From DATEDA01 sp963744255 (GTDB lineage Bacteria; Pseudomonadota; Gammaproteobacteria; Burkholderiales; SG8-39): a stretch of 64,000 nt of DNA. Below, in pieces: positions 48,894 to 57,648 of the stretch. Made by a program: the position numbers and the translations under genes. Every line of letters starts with the position of its first letter. Position 1 is the stretch's first letter. The notes below the pieces were generated by a model. The model was not told where the DNA came from. It saw nothing but the letters and a program-made list of their open reading frames with translations, and searched no databases. Location: the NCBI GenBank assembly GCA_963744255.1, contig CAVUSZ010000039.1, positions 62,001-126,000 on the forward strand. The letters run 5' to 3'.

Positions 48894-50417
48894 CTACTCG
48901 AAGCGGTGCTCGATCCGCTGCGTCCCGCCAGCCTGCAATGTGACGTTCGCGAGGAACGACGGCTGCGAGGCGTTGCGGATCTCGACGCGATGGTTGCCGG
49001 CCGGCAGCTCCAGCGCGGTGACCGGAGACGCGACGCCGCGGCGCTTGCCGTCGACGTAGACCTCGCCCCAGGGCGAGATCGAGAGCACGAGTGTCGCCGT
49101 CTGCGGCGGTAGTGGAGGTGGCGGCGGCGGAGCGGCCGCCACCTCCACCGGAGGTGCCGGCACCGGCGGCGCGACGGCAACCGGCGGCGGGTCCGGGGCC
49201 TTGCGCGGCGGGCGTGGCGCAGTCGCCCTCTTTGGCGGCGCGGGTGGCGGTGCAATGACTGCTGCGGGCTCGGGCGAGAACGGCGACGCGATCGGCTCGA
49301 CCGCCGGCGGCCCCGGCTGACCCGCAGTGACGACGACGGGGAGCGGCTCCGCCGTGGCGCCGCGCGTCGCCATCGCGTCGTTGTACTGGAGACGGAGCGG
49401 GATCATCGCCATCACCGCGATGGCGGTGGCGACGACGCCGAACGCCACCGCGCTCTGCCAGGGCCTGCGGGGCGTCGGACCGGCGCCGATGACGAGCGTC
49501 TTGTCGCCGTCGCCGACCGGGCGCGACTCGGCGGCCGGAGCGAAGGCGTCGAGCTCGATCCGCGCCTCTCCGGCCGGCTCGTGCTCGGCGCGCGCGCTGA
49601 AATTCTCCTCGACGCGCCGGAGCTCGCGGAAGAGGCTCCGCGCGCTGGGATAGCGGTCGTCGGGGCGCTGGGCTAGCATCCGCATCACGACGCCGTCGAG
49701 CTCCGGCGGCACGTGCGCGTCGACCACGCTGGGCACCGGCGGCGTGTGATCGAGCACAGCTTGCATGATCTCGGTCACCGTCTCGCCGGCGAAAGGCGAC
49801 TTGCCGGTGAGCATTTCGTAGAGCACCGTCCCGAGCGAGAACACGTCCGAGCGCCCGTCCAGGGTCACGTCGCCGCGGATCTGCTCGGGCGACATGTACT
49901 TCGGCGACCCCGCGCGCTCGCTGCCTACGCCGTCAGCCTCCCCGAGCCGGGCAATGCCGAAATCGGTGATCTTCGGCCGGCGATTGCGCAGCACGATGAT
50001 GTTCGCGGGCTTGATGTCGCGATGGACGACACCGTTCTCGTGCGCGTACGCGAGACCGCGTGCCACCTGTGCGACGGTTTCGAGGATGCGCGGGATCGAG
50101 AGCGGCGGGTGCTCGTCGAGGATCTCGCGGAGCGAGGTCCCCTCGAGGAACTCCATGGCGATGTAGGCGACGCCGTCCGCCTTGCCGGCGTCGTAGATGG
50201 TGACGATGTTGGGGTGGTTGAGGCGGCCGGCCGAGCGCGCCTCCTGGAAGAACCGCTCCTCGAAGCTCGCGAGCGCCGCTCCGGTGAGCGCGAGATCGAT
50301 CGTCTTCAGCGCCACCACCCGATCGATGATCGGGTCGCGGGCCCGATAGACGACGCCCATCGCCCCCCGGCCGAGTTCGCCGAGAATCTCGTAACGTCCG
50401 AGACGATTGATCGCCAT
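48894..50417 (-). CDS. Membrane Ser/Thr protein kinase with C-terminal PEGA domain
   Basis: 507 residues. Kinase domain about 7-270: Gly loop LGELGRGAMGVVYRAR, Lys in VVALKTI, catalytic HRDIKPANII, DFGIARLGEAD, activation GSPKYMSPEQIRGD and LGTVLYEMLTGKSPFAG. A membrane helix follows near 322-345 (AVAFGVVATAIAVMAMI), then a long Pro-rich linker (about 370-435). A PEGA-like domain closes the protein: ISPWGEVYVDGKRRGVAS and ELPAGNHRVEIRNASQ. The kinase is cytoplasmic and the PEGA part is outside the inner membrane. Divergent from the PP2C gene, its natural antagonist. Confidence 0.93.
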   Translation of the reverse strand: MAINRLGRYEILGELGRGAMGVVYRARDPIIDRVVALKTIDLALTGAALASFEERFFQEARSAGRLNHPNIVTIYDAGKADGVAYIAMEFLEGTSLREILDEHPPLSIPRILETVAQVARGLAYAHENGVVHRDIKPANIIVLRNRRPKITDFGIARLGEADGVGSERAGSPKYMSPEQIRGDVTLDGRSDVFSLGTVLYEMLTGKSPFAGETVTEIMQAVLDHTPPVPSVVDAHVPPELDGVVMRMLAQRPDDRYPSARSLFRELRRVEENFSARAEHEPAGEARIELDAFAPAAESRPVGDGDKTLVIGAGPTPRRPWQSAVAFGVVATAIAVMAMIPLRLQYNDAMATRGATAEPLPVVVTAGQPGPPAVEPIASPFSPEPAAVIAPPPAPPKRATAPRPPRKAPDPPPVAVAPPVPAPPVEVAAAPPPPPPLPPQTATLVLSISPWGEVYVDGKRRGVASPVTALELPAGNHRVEIRNASQPSFLANVTLQAGGTQRIEHRFE

Positions 50418-50444
50418 CGCTGTTCGCGCCGGGGCCGCGGCTCC

Positions 50445-50494
50445 AAGCGCTATTCTTGCAAAGAAAGCGCTCGAACCGTGTAAAGGTAAGCGCT
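50445..50494. promoter_or_regulatory. Three AAGCGCT boxes in the kinase/PP2C divergent region
   Basis: AAGCGCT occurs at 50445-50451, 50465-50471 and 50488-50494, spaced 20 and 23 nt start to start; AGCGCT is itself palindromic. A stem CCCCGGGC/GCCCGGGG at 50518-50556 follows. They sit between the two divergent starts, where a regulator could act on both. No promoter hexamers are clear. Confidence 0.4.
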
Positions 50495-50632
50495 GGAATC
50501 CAAACTATTTCTTTTCTCCCCGGGCGCCGGTGGCCTACCATTAGGGAGGCCCGGGGCGGGGCGCGTGAAGTCGGCGCACGCCATCGGCAGAAAAACCCGT
50601 TCTATGTCAACGTCATACGACGCCCGCCGGCC

Positions 50633-51448
50633 GTGTTGTTGCGCTACGAGCTAGAGGTCGCCGCCCGGACCGATATCGGCCGGGTCCGGAAGTTCAACGA
50701 GGACAGCCTCGCGAGCGATGCCGTTCGGGGGTTCGTCGCGCTCGCCGACGGCATGGCGGCGGCGAAGGGCGCCGACCTCGCCGCTGCGCTCGCGACCCAG
50801 ACTCTGGTCGGCCAGCTCGCGACGGCGCAGCACATCGCTCCCCGCGCCGCCGCGCACGCCGCGTTCGCCGCCGCGAACCGCACGATCCGCGATCGTGCGC
50901 GCAGCGACCCGTCGCTCGCCGGCATGGGCACGACGCTCGCCGCCGCGTGGTACCGCGGCGACCGCGTCTGCATCGCGCACGTCGGCGACTCGCGCGTCTA
51001 CCGCTGGCGCGGCGGGCGCCTCGAACGCCTGACGACTGACCACTCGTTCGTCCAGGCGCAGCTCGCCGCCGGCCAGATGACGAGCGACGAGGCGCGACAG
51101 TCGAAGAGCCGCCATCTCGTGACCCGGGTGCTCGGCGCGGAAGAGCAGGTCGCGCCCGACCTCGGCGAGCACGAGGTGGTCGTCGGCGACGTCCTCCTGC
51201 TCTGCACCGATGGCCTGCATGACCTCATCGACGATGCCGACCTCACCAATGCGCTCGAAGTACTCGAGCCGAACCTCGAGCTGGCGGCGGCGACGCTGAT
51301 CGCGATGGCAAACGACCGCGGCGGGCGCGACAACATCTCCGTGATCCTCGTGCGGGCGAAGAAGCGCATCGAGCCGCAGCCCGCGAAGGACGCCGAGCCC
51401 GAGCCCCACGGCCTGTTCGGCTGGCTCAAGTCGAAGATGGGAGGCTAG
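50633..51448 (+). CDS. PP2C-family Ser/Thr protein phosphatase
   Basis: 271 residues from GTG 50633 (two TTG follow; the ribosome site is weak, so the start is uncertain). Metal-binding motifs: RKFNEDSLA, FVALADGMA, IAHVGDSRVYRWRGG, LLLCTDGLHDLIDD and GGRDNISVILVRA. The usual ADGMGG reads ADGMAA here. The C-terminal tail is charged and ends LFGWLKSKMGG. It removes phosphate from Ser/Thr, probably reversing the divergent kinase. The FHA gene follows after 5 nt. Confidence 0.9.
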   Translation: MLLRYELEVAARTDIGRVRKFNEDSLASDAVRGFVALADGMAAAKGADLAAALATQTLVGQLATAQHIAPRAAAHAAFAAANRTIRDRARSDPSLAGMGTTLAAAWYRGDRVCIAHVGDSRVYRWRGGRLERLTTDHSFVQAQLAAGQMTSDEARQSKSRHLVTRVLGAEEQVAPDLGEHEVVVGDVLLLCTDGLHDLIDDADLTNALEVLEPNLELAAATLIAMANDRGGRDNISVILVRAKKRIEPQPAKDAEPEPHGLFGWLKSKMGG

Positions 51449-51453
51449 GTCCG

Positions 51454-52131
51454 GTGGCGAAGCTGATGGCGACACGAGGCGGAACGACCCTCGGCTCCTG
51501 GTTCATCGATGACAGGCGGCTCGTGATCGGGCGGGCGGAGGGTGTCGACATCCGGCTCGAGGACGCTGCGGTCAGCAAGCAGCACGCGTCGATCGAGGTC
51601 ATCGGCGTCGACCATATCCTCCTCGACCTCGAGAGCGCGAACGGCACGTCCGTGAACGGCGCGCGCGTGACGCGGCATCTCCTTCGTCACGGCGACACGA
51701 TCGACATCCTCGGTTTCGCGCTGAAGTACGTGGACCACAAGAGCGTGGTGTCCGCCGACGGCGATCGCACGACGATCTTCACCCGCGGTACGGAAGGCAA
51801 CCTGTTCCCCACAGGCGGCAAGGGGCCCGTGGCCAGTGCGCGCACGGTGGAAGTCGAGCTGCCGGTAGCGGTGTTGCGCGGCGTCGCCGGTCCGCGCGCG
51901 GGTGGCACGATCGCGCTCGACCGGCCGCTCACGTCGGTCGGCGAGCGCGACAGGGAATCGGCGGCGGTGTTCCGGCGGCCCGACGGGTTCGCGATCGCGC
52001 GCGTGAACGGCAAGCCGCCGCGCGTCGACGGCAAGCCTATCGGCGAGGGCTGGCATTCGCTACGCGACGGCGCGGTGATCGAGGCAGGGAGCGAGAAACT
52101 CGCGCTTGCCTATGTCGGCAAGCGCCAATGA
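51454..52131 (+). CDS. FHA-domain protein
   Basis: 225 residues from GTG. The N-terminal FHA domain (about 20-95) has VIGRAEGVDIRLEDAAVSKQ, HASIEV and SANGTSVNGARV, the phosphothreonine-binding residues. A second domain (about 130-225) has a similar layout, TIALDRPLTSVGERDRESAA, and may be a degenerate second FHA. It probably reads out phosphorylation set by the neighbouring kinase and phosphatase. It is cotranscribed with PP2C (5 nt apart). Confidence 0.9.
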   Translation: MAKLMATRGGTTLGSWFIDDRRLVIGRAEGVDIRLEDAAVSKQHASIEVIGVDHILLDLESANGTSVNGARVTRHLLRHGDTIDILGFALKYVDHKSVVSADGDRTTIFTRGTEGNLFPTGGKGPVASARTVEVELPVAVLRGVAGPRAGGTIALDRPLTSVGERDRESAAVFRRPDGFAIARVNGKPPRVDGKPIGEGWHSLRDGAVIEAGSEKLALAYVGKRQ

Positions 52132-52153
52132 CGATCTAAGCCAGCGATCGCGA

Positions 52154-52201
52154 AGACCGCAGAGATCGCGGACGGCGATTGGCTCGGCCGCTCTGCGGTC
52201 T
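52154..52201. terminator. Hairpin between convergent genes built from GCAGAG words
   Basis: AGACCGCAGAG and CTCTGCGGTCT form a perfect 11-bp stem with a 26-nt loop, between the FHA gene and the convergent membrane protein. The arms resemble the dispersed GCAGAG repeats elsewhere. It may terminate both genes. Confidence 0.5.
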
Positions 52202-52215
52202 CTCCGGTGAATCCT

Positions 52216-52869
52216 TCAGTCTTTCTCGGCGGCCTCGCGAATCAGGAGGCCGGTCGTGGACACGCGGACCTCCAGCTCCGCCGGCCTCGTCACCGGCACG
52301 AAGCTCGCCGAGCCGTATTCCGCGTCGACGAGCGGCGCGAGCCAGGCGTACTTCCCGCGCAGGTCGAAGAGGTCAAGCACCTTTGGCGCGGCAAGCGGGT
52401 ACACCGTGCGGATTGCCTTCCGTTCCTGCTCAGCCGAACGGTAGCGGCCGGCGATCCGGTCGAGCTCATAAGCGGTATGCAACCCGAGCACGCTGGCGAG
52501 CGGCTTCCACTTGAGGATGTGCGCGTCCACGTACAGCTCGTCGCCGGCGATCACGAACCCGGCCTCGCGGCCGTCGGGGAACTTCACCCGGGCGTCGAAC
52601 CGCTGCGGCCCGCTGGGCGTGACCGAAATCTTCGCCGCCACCGTCTCGCGCGTGAACGCCTGGTACCCGTGAATGCCTACCGCGACTGTCGCCCCGAGCG
52701 CGCCGACGGCGGTCACGGCCAATCCGGTCACTATGCGAACAAGAAACCCAACCGGCTGGCGCCGGAAGAGCACGATGAAGCCCGCTGCCATCTGCAGCAG
52801 ACCGATCAGCCCGAAGGCGGCACCGACGATGAAGAGCGGTGAACCGGCGATCTCGCCGAGATCGAGCAT
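52216..52869 (-). CDS. Conserved membrane protein of unknown function
   Basis: 217 residues. Two membrane helices near 10-34 and 40-68 (FIVGAAFGLIGLLQMAAGFI, GLAVTAVGALGATVAVGI). A soluble domain follows with ITPSGPQRFDARVKF-like content (ISVTPSGPQRFDARVKFPDG), GDELYVDAHILKWKP and GLHTAYELDRIAGRY. Similar proteins are often loosely annotated as cation/multidrug efflux pump, but nothing in the sequence supports transport. Confidence 0.78.
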   Translation of the reverse strand: MLDLGEIAGSPLFIVGAAFGLIGLLQMAAGFIVLFRRQPVGFLVRIVTGLAVTAVGALGATVAVGIHGYQAFTRETVAAKISVTPSGPQRFDARVKFPDGREAGFVIAGDELYVDAHILKWKPLASVLGLHTAYELDRIAGRYRSAEQERKAIRTVYPLAAPKVLDLFDLRGKYAWLAPLVDAEYGSASFVPVTRPAELEVRVSTTGLLIREAAEKD

Positions 52870-52880
52870 GGCGGGCGATC

Positions 52881-53212
52881 TTACCGCCGTTCCCGTACGA
52901 GCAGGAGATACGCCACGAGGACGCCGCAGCCGCCGAGCGCTGCGCCAGCCGCGAGCGGTCGCGTCGTGCCGTCGTGCAGGCGCATCAGAATCTGCCCGAA
53001 GACCGCGCGAGTCCGGTGAGGAGTACGGGACGGCGGCCGAAGCGGTCGGAGAGCGGGCCGTAGGCTAGCTGCGCCAGGGCGAACCCGATGATCAGCGCCG
53101 AAAGCGTGAGCTTCGCCTGCGCGTCGCTCCCGCCGAGGTCGCGCCCGATGGACGGCAGGGCCGGAAGGTAGAGCTCGCTCGCGATCGCGAGCAGCGAGAA
53201 GAGCGCCGCCAC
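52881..53212 (-). pseudogene. Bcr/CflA-type MFS drug transporter with large internal deletion
   Basis: The upstream end is the N-terminus of the family: FSLLAIASELYLPALPSIG, AQLAYGPLSDRFGRRPVLL. At about 53010 it jumps to the extreme C-terminus in another frame, FGQILMRLHDGTTRPLAA and GVLVAYLLLVRERR, ending TAA at 52881. About 300 residues are missing. The first helix may begin further upstream (to about 53250), because the frame continues without a clear Met. Deletion in the genome and collapse in assembly are both possible. Confidence 0.75.
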
Positions 53213-53282
53213 GAAAGCGATGACCGCGCGTCCGGTCGGTCGCGAGGGGTGGCCGATCAGGCGCAGCGGGAGTGCCGCGATC

Positions 53283-54311
53283 TCAGCGCTGCTCGTGATG
53301 GGTCACCCGCTGTTCGATCGCGCCGAAGATCGAGCGGCCCCCGGCGTCGCGCATGTCGATCTCGATCAGGTCGCCGAACTTGAGGTAGGGCGTCTCCGGC
53401 GCGTTCCCGCGCACCGATTCGAGCGCGCGCGCCTCGGCGATGCAGCACACGCCGACCTTGGCGTCCCTGTTGGAGACGGTGCCGGAACCGATGATTGTCC
53501 CCGCCGCGAGCGGCCGCGTCCGTGCTGCATGGGCGACGAGCCGGGGGAAGTCGAACGCCATGTCAACGCCCGCATCGGGCCGGCCGAGCAGCTTGTCGTT
53601 GACGTGTACGACGAGGGGCAGATGGACTCTTCTCCCGTCCCACGCCGCGCCGAGCTCGTCGGGCGTCACCGCGACCGGCGAGAACGCGGTCCAGGTCTTC
53701 GACTGGAGGAAGCCGAAACCCTTGGCGATCTCGGCCGGTACGAGGCCGCGCAGGCTCACGTCGTTCGCGAGCATGAGAAGGCGGATGCAGTCGCCCGACT
53801 TCTCGCGCTTCACACCCATCGGGACGTCGCCAAGGACCACCGCGAGCTCCCCCTCGAGGTCGATACCCCAGTCCTCGCGCTCGACGGCGATGTCGTCGCG
53901 CGAACCGAGGAACGAGTCCGAGGCGCCCTGGTACATCAGCGGCTCTTCGCGCAACTCCTTGGTGTCCGCGTGGAGGCGAAGGTCCCCCACCCTTCCCCCG
54001 CTGTCCGCACCGCGCGCCTGGCGCATCCGCTCGACGTGGCTCAGGTATGCCGAGGCGTCCGCCCATTGGTAGGCGCGCGGGAGCGGCGCGGCGAACTTCG
54101 CGAAGTCGACCTCGAACCAGCGCGAGCCCTGCGGCGCGGTGTTCGCCTGCTCGTAGAGCGCCTCGAGCCGCGGCGCGCAGAAGTCCCAGTCGTCGAGCGC
54201 CGCCTGGAGCGTCGGCGCGACGTCGTAGGCGACGGTCGCCATTTCGAGGTCGCGCGCGACGACGCAGAGCGCGCCGTCGCGCGTATCGTTCTTGAGGGAG
54301 CCGAGCTTCAT
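53283..54311 (-). CDS. Fumarylacetoacetate hydrolase family protein (FAA hydrolase domain)
   Basis: 342 residues from MKLGSLKNDTRDG. FAH-fold metal ligands are in DWGIDLEGELAVVLGD and the later DVSLRGLV segment. LQSKTWTAFSPVAVTPDEL, GTIIGSGTVSNRD and PYLKFGDLIEIDM are typical of the FAHD/UGL-type branch. The family hydrolyses beta-keto acids or acts as isomerase/hydratase. It lies beside the true fumarylacetoacetase in the same direction (41 nt), so it probably belongs to the tyrosine catabolic operon, although its reaction there is unclear. Confidence 0.9.
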   Translation of the reverse strand: MKLGSLKNDTRDGALCVVARDLEMATVAYDVAPTLQAALDDWDFCAPRLEALYEQANTAPQGSRWFEVDFAKFAAPLPRAYQWADASAYLSHVERMRQARGADSGGRVGDLRLHADTKELREEPLMYQGASDSFLGSRDDIAVEREDWGIDLEGELAVVLGDVPMGVKREKSGDCIRLLMLANDVSLRGLVPAEIAKGFGFLQSKTWTAFSPVAVTPDELGAAWDGRRVHLPLVVHVNDKLLGRPDAGVDMAFDFPRLVAHAARTRPLAAGTIIGSGTVSNRDAKVGVCCIAEARALESVRGNAPETPYLKFGDLIEIDMRDAGGRSIFGAIEQRVTHHEQR

Positions 54312-54352
54312 CCGGGTGCGCCGCGGAAAGCCGCGGATTGTACCCGGCGCGA

Positions 54353-55660
54353 TCAAACGGCCGGCAGCACCGTCGCGCGGCATTCGCCGAAGCCGATCCG
54401 CGGCCGGCCGGCGCCCTCGGCGGCCGCGCGCAGGATGACGGCGTCGCCGTCCTCGAGGAAACTCCGCGTCTCGCCGTTCGGCAGCCTCATCGGCTGTTTC
54501 CCGCCGAGCGAGAGCTCGAGGAGTGACCCGGCCTCTTCCGGCGTCGGGCCGGACTGCGTGCCGGTGCCGAGGAGATCCCCGGGGCGCAGGTTGCAGCCGT
54601 TCACCGTGTGATGGGCGACCATCTGCCCGAGCGTCCAATAAGCATGCCGGAAACTCGTGCGCGAGAGGCGTGCCGGTGGCTCGCCCGCCGTTCGCATCTT
54701 CGCGGTCTCGAGCCACACCTCGAGGGTGACGTCGAACGCCCCGCGCGTACGCGTCTCCGGTGAGTCGAGATATGCAAGCGGTTGCGGATCGCCGGCTGGC
54801 CGTGTCCATTCCACGCGGTACGGCGCGAGCGCCTCGAGCGTGACGATCCAGGGGGAGATCGTCGAAGCGAAGCTCTTGGACAGGAATGGCCCGAGCGGCT
54901 GGTACTCCCACGCCTGGATGTCGCGCGCCGACCAGTCGTTGAGCAGGCAGAGGCCGAAGAGGTGGCGCTCGGCTTCACCGATCGGCACACGCCGGCCGAG
55001 CTCGTTGCCGACGCCGACGTAGGCGCCAACCTCGAGCTCGTAGTCGAGTCGTTTGCACGGCCCGAACATCGGCGTTTCCGCGCCCGGCGGCAGCGTCTGT
55101 CCGAACGGCCTCGGAAAGGTCTGTCCGCTCATGGCGATCGACGAGCCGCGGCCGTGATAGCCGATCGGCACCCACTTGTAGTTCGGGAGCAGCGGATTGT
55201 CCGGGCGGAACATCTTGCCGACGGTCGTCGCGTGATGCACCGATGCGTAGAAGTCGGTGTAGTCGCCGATCTCCGCCGGGACCGCGTGCTCGGCCTGCGC
55301 CTGCGGCACGAGGCCTGCGCGGAGCTTGTCCTCGGCCGGCGAGCGCTCGCGCAGCGCGCGCGACAGCGCGTGCCGCAGCGCCGACCACGCGCTCGGACCC
55401 ATCGCCATCAAGGCATTCAGCGCCGGGCCGGCAGCGCTGGCTGCCGCGGCTGCCGCCTCCCCGGAGAACGCGCCGACCTTGTGCGCGGCGCCGAGGTCGA
55501 GGATCTGATCACCGATCGCGACGCCGCCGCGGAAGGGCTCATTCGTCCCCTTGCGCCGGAAGACTCCGAACGGCAGGTTCTGGATGGGAAAATCGCTGCC
55601 GGCGGCCGAATCGACCCAGCTCTTCAGCACCGGGTCGTGGGTCTCGTTGATCGTGCTCAT
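54353..55660 (-). CDS. fahA: Fumarylacetoacetase
   Basis: 435 residues from MSTINETHDPV with AGGAG upstream. It hydrolyses fumarylacetoacetate to fumarate and acetoacetate, the last step of tyrosine breakdown. The N-terminal SH3-like domain has DFPIQNLPFGVFRR. The catalytic domain shows DYTDFYASVHHATTVGKMFR with the expected Asp and His, YHGRGSSI, CKRLDYELEVGAYVG, LLNDWSARDIQAWEYQPLGP and NLRPGDLLGTGTQSGP. It is 24 nt downstream of hmgA. Confidence 0.96.
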   Translation of the reverse strand: MSTINETHDPVLKSWVDSAAGSDFPIQNLPFGVFRRKGTNEPFRGGVAIGDQILDLGAAHKVGAFSGEAAAAAASAAGPALNALMAMGPSAWSALRHALSRALRERSPAEDKLRAGLVPQAQAEHAVPAEIGDYTDFYASVHHATTVGKMFRPDNPLLPNYKWVPIGYHGRGSSIAMSGQTFPRPFGQTLPPGAETPMFGPCKRLDYELEVGAYVGVGNELGRRVPIGEAERHLFGLCLLNDWSARDIQAWEYQPLGPFLSKSFASTISPWIVTLEALAPYRVEWTRPAGDPQPLAYLDSPETRTRGAFDVTLEVWLETAKMRTAGEPPARLSRTSFRHAYWTLGQMVAHHTVNGCNLRPGDLLGTGTQSGPTPEEAGSLLELSLGGKQPMRLPNGETRSFLEDGDAVILRAAAEGAGRPRIGFGECRATVLPAV

Positions 55661-55684
55661 CGTTGCTCCTGGCAAGACTTCCAT

Positions 55685-57064
55685 TCAGGGTTTCGAAGGG
55701 TCGAAGTGCTTCGCGAGCCCCTGCCAGCACGTGTAGTACTCGTGCTGAAGCTGCGAGGCCTCGAGCGCGAACCGCGTCGGGCGGATCACGAGTCGCGTCT
55801 CGAACATGAAGGCCATCGTGTCCGCGATCCGGTCAGGCTTCGAGAGGTCGCGGGCCGAGGCTTTCTCGAAAGTCTCCGCGTCGGGGCCGTGGCCGGTCAT
55901 GCAGTTGTGAAGCGACGCGCCCCCCGGCACGAACCCTTCCGCCTTCGCATCGTAGGCGCCGTGGACGAGCCCCATGAACTCGCTGGCGACGTTGCGATGG
56001 AACCACGGCGGCCGGAAGGTGTGCTCCATCACCAGCCAGCGCGGCGGGAAAATCACGAAGTCGATCATGTCGACCCCGGGCGTATCTGACGGCGACTGCA
56101 GCACGAGGAAGATCGATGGGTCGGGGTGATCGTAGCTCGTCGAGCCGATCGTGTTGAAGCGGCGCAAATCGTACTTGTACGGGGCGTAGTTCCCGTGCCA
56201 GGCGACGACGTCGAGCGGCGAGTGGTCGATCTCGGCCGACCACAGATTGCCCATGAACTTGTTGACCAGCTCGAACCTCCCGTCGCGATCCTCGTACCAG
56301 GCGACCGGCGTACGGAAGTCCCGCGGGTTGGCGAGGCCGTTGGAGCCGATGACCCCGAGATCGGGGAGCTTGAATGGCGCGCCGAAGTTTTCGCACACGT
56401 AGCCGCGCGCACCCGGTTCACGACCGCCTTCGGCGCCAGCGTCGGCGACCTCGACGCGGAAGCGCACGCCGCGCGGGACAACCGCGATCTCCTGCGGCTC
56501 GACGTCGAGGAGACCCATCTCGGTCGCGAGCCGCAGCCGTCCCTGCTGCGGGACGATCAGCAGCTCCCCATCGGCGTTGGAGAAGAACCGATCGATCATC
56601 GAGCGATTGGCGGCATAGATATGGATGCCGCAGCCGCCCTGCGCTTCCGGAGCGCCGTTTCCGCCCATCGTCACCAGCCCCTCAACGAAATCGGTGGGCT
56701 TGGTCGGGATCGGCAGCGGATCCCAGCGCAGCTGGTTGGGCGTCGCGACGGCCTGCTCGAAATCGCCCGTCAGGAGACCATCGTCGAGACGCTTGAAGGG
56801 CTTGTGGTGCACGCCCGGGCGGATGCGGTAGAACCAGGTGCGCCGATTCGCGTGGCGCGGCGCGGTGAAGGCGGTCCCCGAGATCTGCTCGGCGTAGAGC
56901 CCGTAGGGGCAGCGCTGGGGCGAGTTCTGGCCAGCCGGCAGTGCCCCCGGCAGCGCTTCGGTCGCGAACTCGTTCGCGAAGCCGGACTGATAGCGCGCCT
57001 CGGCTTGGGCCGTCCGCGAAGCCGGCTGGCCGGTCGTCCTCTTGGCGGTAGTCGCAGTCGTCAT
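55685..57064 (-). CDS. hmgA: Homogentisate 1,2-dioxygenase
   Basis: 459 residues from MTTATTAKR with AGGAG upstream. It opens the homogentisate ring to maleylacetoacetate using Fe(II). Family hallmarks are YQSGFANEFATEALPGALP, NRRTWFYRIRPGVHH, GLVTMGGNGAP, GYVCENFGAPFKLPDLGVIG and the iron-site segment MEHTFRPPWFHRNVASEFMG with HGPDAETFEKA. A maleylacetoacetate isomerase gene is not next to it, so that step is encoded elsewhere or uses another protein. Confidence 0.97.
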   Translation of the reverse strand: MTTATTAKRTTGQPASRTAQAEARYQSGFANEFATEALPGALPAGQNSPQRCPYGLYAEQISGTAFTAPRHANRRTWFYRIRPGVHHKPFKRLDDGLLTGDFEQAVATPNQLRWDPLPIPTKPTDFVEGLVTMGGNGAPEAQGGCGIHIYAANRSMIDRFFSNADGELLIVPQQGRLRLATEMGLLDVEPQEIAVVPRGVRFRVEVADAGAEGGREPGARGYVCENFGAPFKLPDLGVIGSNGLANPRDFRTPVAWYEDRDGRFELVNKFMGNLWSAEIDHSPLDVVAWHGNYAPYKYDLRRFNTIGSTSYDHPDPSIFLVLQSPSDTPGVDMIDFVIFPPRWLVMEHTFRPPWFHRNVASEFMGLVHGAYDAKAEGFVPGGASLHNCMTGHGPDAETFEKASARDLSKPDRIADTMAFMFETRLVIRPTRFALEASQLQHEYYTCWQGLAKHFDPSKP

Positions 57065-57084
57065 GATGTCTCCTTTGTAGGAAG

Positions 57085-57648
57085 TCAGCGCGCGTCGGGC
57101 GCGGCCGCCGAGGCCTCCCCTGTCACGCCGGCGCGCGCCAGCGCGAACGCCTCGCGTAACACCCGAGGTCGCCGATGTGGTTCGCAAGGAGGAGGGCGAG
57201 CTTGGCGTTCACCATCTGGCTCGCCTCGTCGTCCAGATCGCGATGGGCGTCGATCAGCGCCTGATAGAAGCCGTCGGGGGTCGGGAAGAGATACGCGGTG
57301 CCCGGACAGCGATCATAACGCTGCGCGACCAGGCCCTGCGCGTCTTCCAGCGTCGTGATTCCAGGCCGGTCCGCCCCGGAGTAGGCCCCGCGTCGCAACA
57401 CGACGAGCGGCGGCAGCGGGATGGGCCCGTGGGCGAGCGCGGCGCGCCCCGCCGCCGCGCGGCCGAGCGCTTCGTCCGTACAGCAGCGCGACGAACCCGC
57501 CCTGTAGTGTGTCGATCAGCCAGGCGTCCCGGCGTTCGCACCGAACCGGGGCGCCAAGCGGCGGCGCACCGTCGCGGTCGGGCGCGTCGAGCGGGGAATC
57601 CTCGACGAGCTTCGCGCGCGCAGTCGGCGATCTGATCCCGGGAATCAA
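57085..57648 (-). pseudogene. Remnant: C-terminus of an aromatic FAD monooxygenase joined to a DUF2783 gene
   Basis: From right to left the minus strand reads pieces of an FAD-dependent hydroxylase C-terminus: AKLVEDSPLDAPDRDG, WLIDTLQGGFVALLY, then after a shift GRAALAHGPIPLPPLVVLRR and QGLVAQRYDRCPGTAYLF. It then passes directly into a DUF2783 sequence: PDGFYQALIDAHRDLDDEAS and NAKLALLLANHIGDL. A one-base deletion later separates this from VLREAFALARAGVTGEAS and the stop at 57085. In relatives such a monooxygenase and DUF2783 gene often neighbour hmgA. Here the body of the monooxygenase is missing. Confidence 0.65.
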
